The notes under the pieces are model-generated. The model worked only from the letters and a program-made list of their open reading frames with translations, was not told the DNA's origin and ran no database searches. From assembly GCF_900187885.1 (NCBI RefSeq), contig NZ_FYEK01000003.1, positions 1 through 64,000 on the forward strand: a stretch of DNA of 64,000 bases. Direction: 5' to 3'. Source of the DNA: Thermoflexus hugenholtzii JAD2. Its GTDB lineage: Bacteria > Chloroflexota > Anaerolineae > Thermoflexales > Thermoflexaceae. Each line of letters begins with the position of its first letter. Position 1 is the first letter of the stretch. The position numbers and the translations under genes were made by a program. Below, in pieces: positions 63,854-64,000 of the stretch.

Positions 63854-64000
63854 ATGAACGTGATTCCCCAACACGACGGCTCTCTGCTGGTCAAAAACCC
63901 ACAAAATTATTGCTTGTATGATATGGGAAATCCGCATCTTTTTGTTCGTTTTGATGGCGAAGGAAATCTCGTCCATGCGTTTTTCGCCGAAGGTTTTTAT
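63854..64000 (+). CDS. N-terminal fragment of an unknown protein (runs off the window)
   Basis: 49 codons from an ATG following GAGGAGGTTGGTTTGCC, open to the window edge. The residues (MNVIPQHDGSLLVKNPQNYCLYDM, then HLFVRFDGEGNLVHAFFAEGFY) look like the beta-sandwich start of a carbohydrate-active enzyme, but this is too short to assign. It follows iolB by 22 bp and belongs to the same operon. Confidence 0.5.
   Translation, partial: MNVIPQHDGSLLVKNPQNYCLYDMGNPHLFVRFDGEGNLVHAFFAEGFY

Overview
The window is about 64 kb of GC-rich (roughly 65-70 % by eye) bacterial chromosome with dense, mostly short-spaced genes, GTG/TTG starts beside ATG, consensus sigma70-type promoters and many ATGA overlaps. 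The gene repertoire points to a thermophilic member of the Chloroflexota, something like Thermoflexus: Pro/Thr-rich lipoprotein linkers, TadE/TadG pilus proteins without a flagellar context, carbohydrate ABC transporters without a local ATPase, F420-type LLM oxidoreductase, AI-2E exporters, Uma2 proteins. This taxonomic call is inference. No rRNA or CRISPR array is present; two tRNA genes are (Asn and selenocysteine).

Layout. 0-0.6 kb: 3' end of an IS605-type tnpB with its terminal hairpin. 0.5-11.3 kb: on the minus strand, a molybdenum hydroxylase cluster reading coxG-coxS-coxL-coxM, then, after a terminator, moxR(coxD)-coxE-Uma2-split XdhC-molybdopterin-binding protein and an AI-2E transporter. 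The CoxL has the form II motif (AYRGAGR), so the substrate may not be CO. 11.3-21.2 kb: housekeeping and repair genes (HMCES/YedK, metallophosphoesterase, family 4 UDG, Fpg, a DNA-repair-linked radical SAM protein, an isocitrate dehydrogenase family enzyme, a cupredoxin lipoprotein, tRNA-Asn). 21.3-25.3 kb: a large hybrid sensor kinase convergent with a response regulator whose receiver has lost key residues. 25.3-33.5 kb: PIG-L deacetylase and TIM-barrel isomerase, S1-domain protein, a ParB/SbnI-like protein, RluD, a ChlI-like AAA protein, LLM oxidoreductase, PAP2 phosphatase.

33.5-36.9 kb: a pair of covarying hairpin repeats, a NarL/DegS-type two-component pair, a YhfC-like protease and an AT-rich foreign gene broken by an in-frame TGA. 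36.9-40.1 kb: a sulfur-trafficking operon arsR-dsrE2-tusA-cytochrome b-hdrD-like with a perfect inverted-repeat operator over the arsR leader. 40.3-51.2 kb: BMP lipoprotein, selC (tRNA-Sec), quinone oxidoreductase, GH36 alpha-galactosidase, ndk, fabD, GH2 glycosidase and a flippase. 51.2-54.6 kb: a frameshifted DUF3105 gene, a highly structured intergenic region, and three TadE/TadG pilus genes. 55.3-64 kb: a LacI-regulated sugar locus with repressor, ABC binding protein, two permeases, an unclassified TIM-barrel hydrolase-like protein, an MFS transporter, IolB and a truncated last gene.

How the parts fit: the cox cluster contains catalytic subunits plus the maturation factors such enzymes need (MoxR/VWA pair, XdhC for cofactor insertion or sulfuration, a MoCF protein). 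CRP-like half-site pairs precede both the cox cluster and the hdr/dsrE operon and may link both to one energy or redox regulator. The sugar locus appears to import a glycoside through the ABC system or MFS carrier and to feed an inositol/uronate-like route through IolB.
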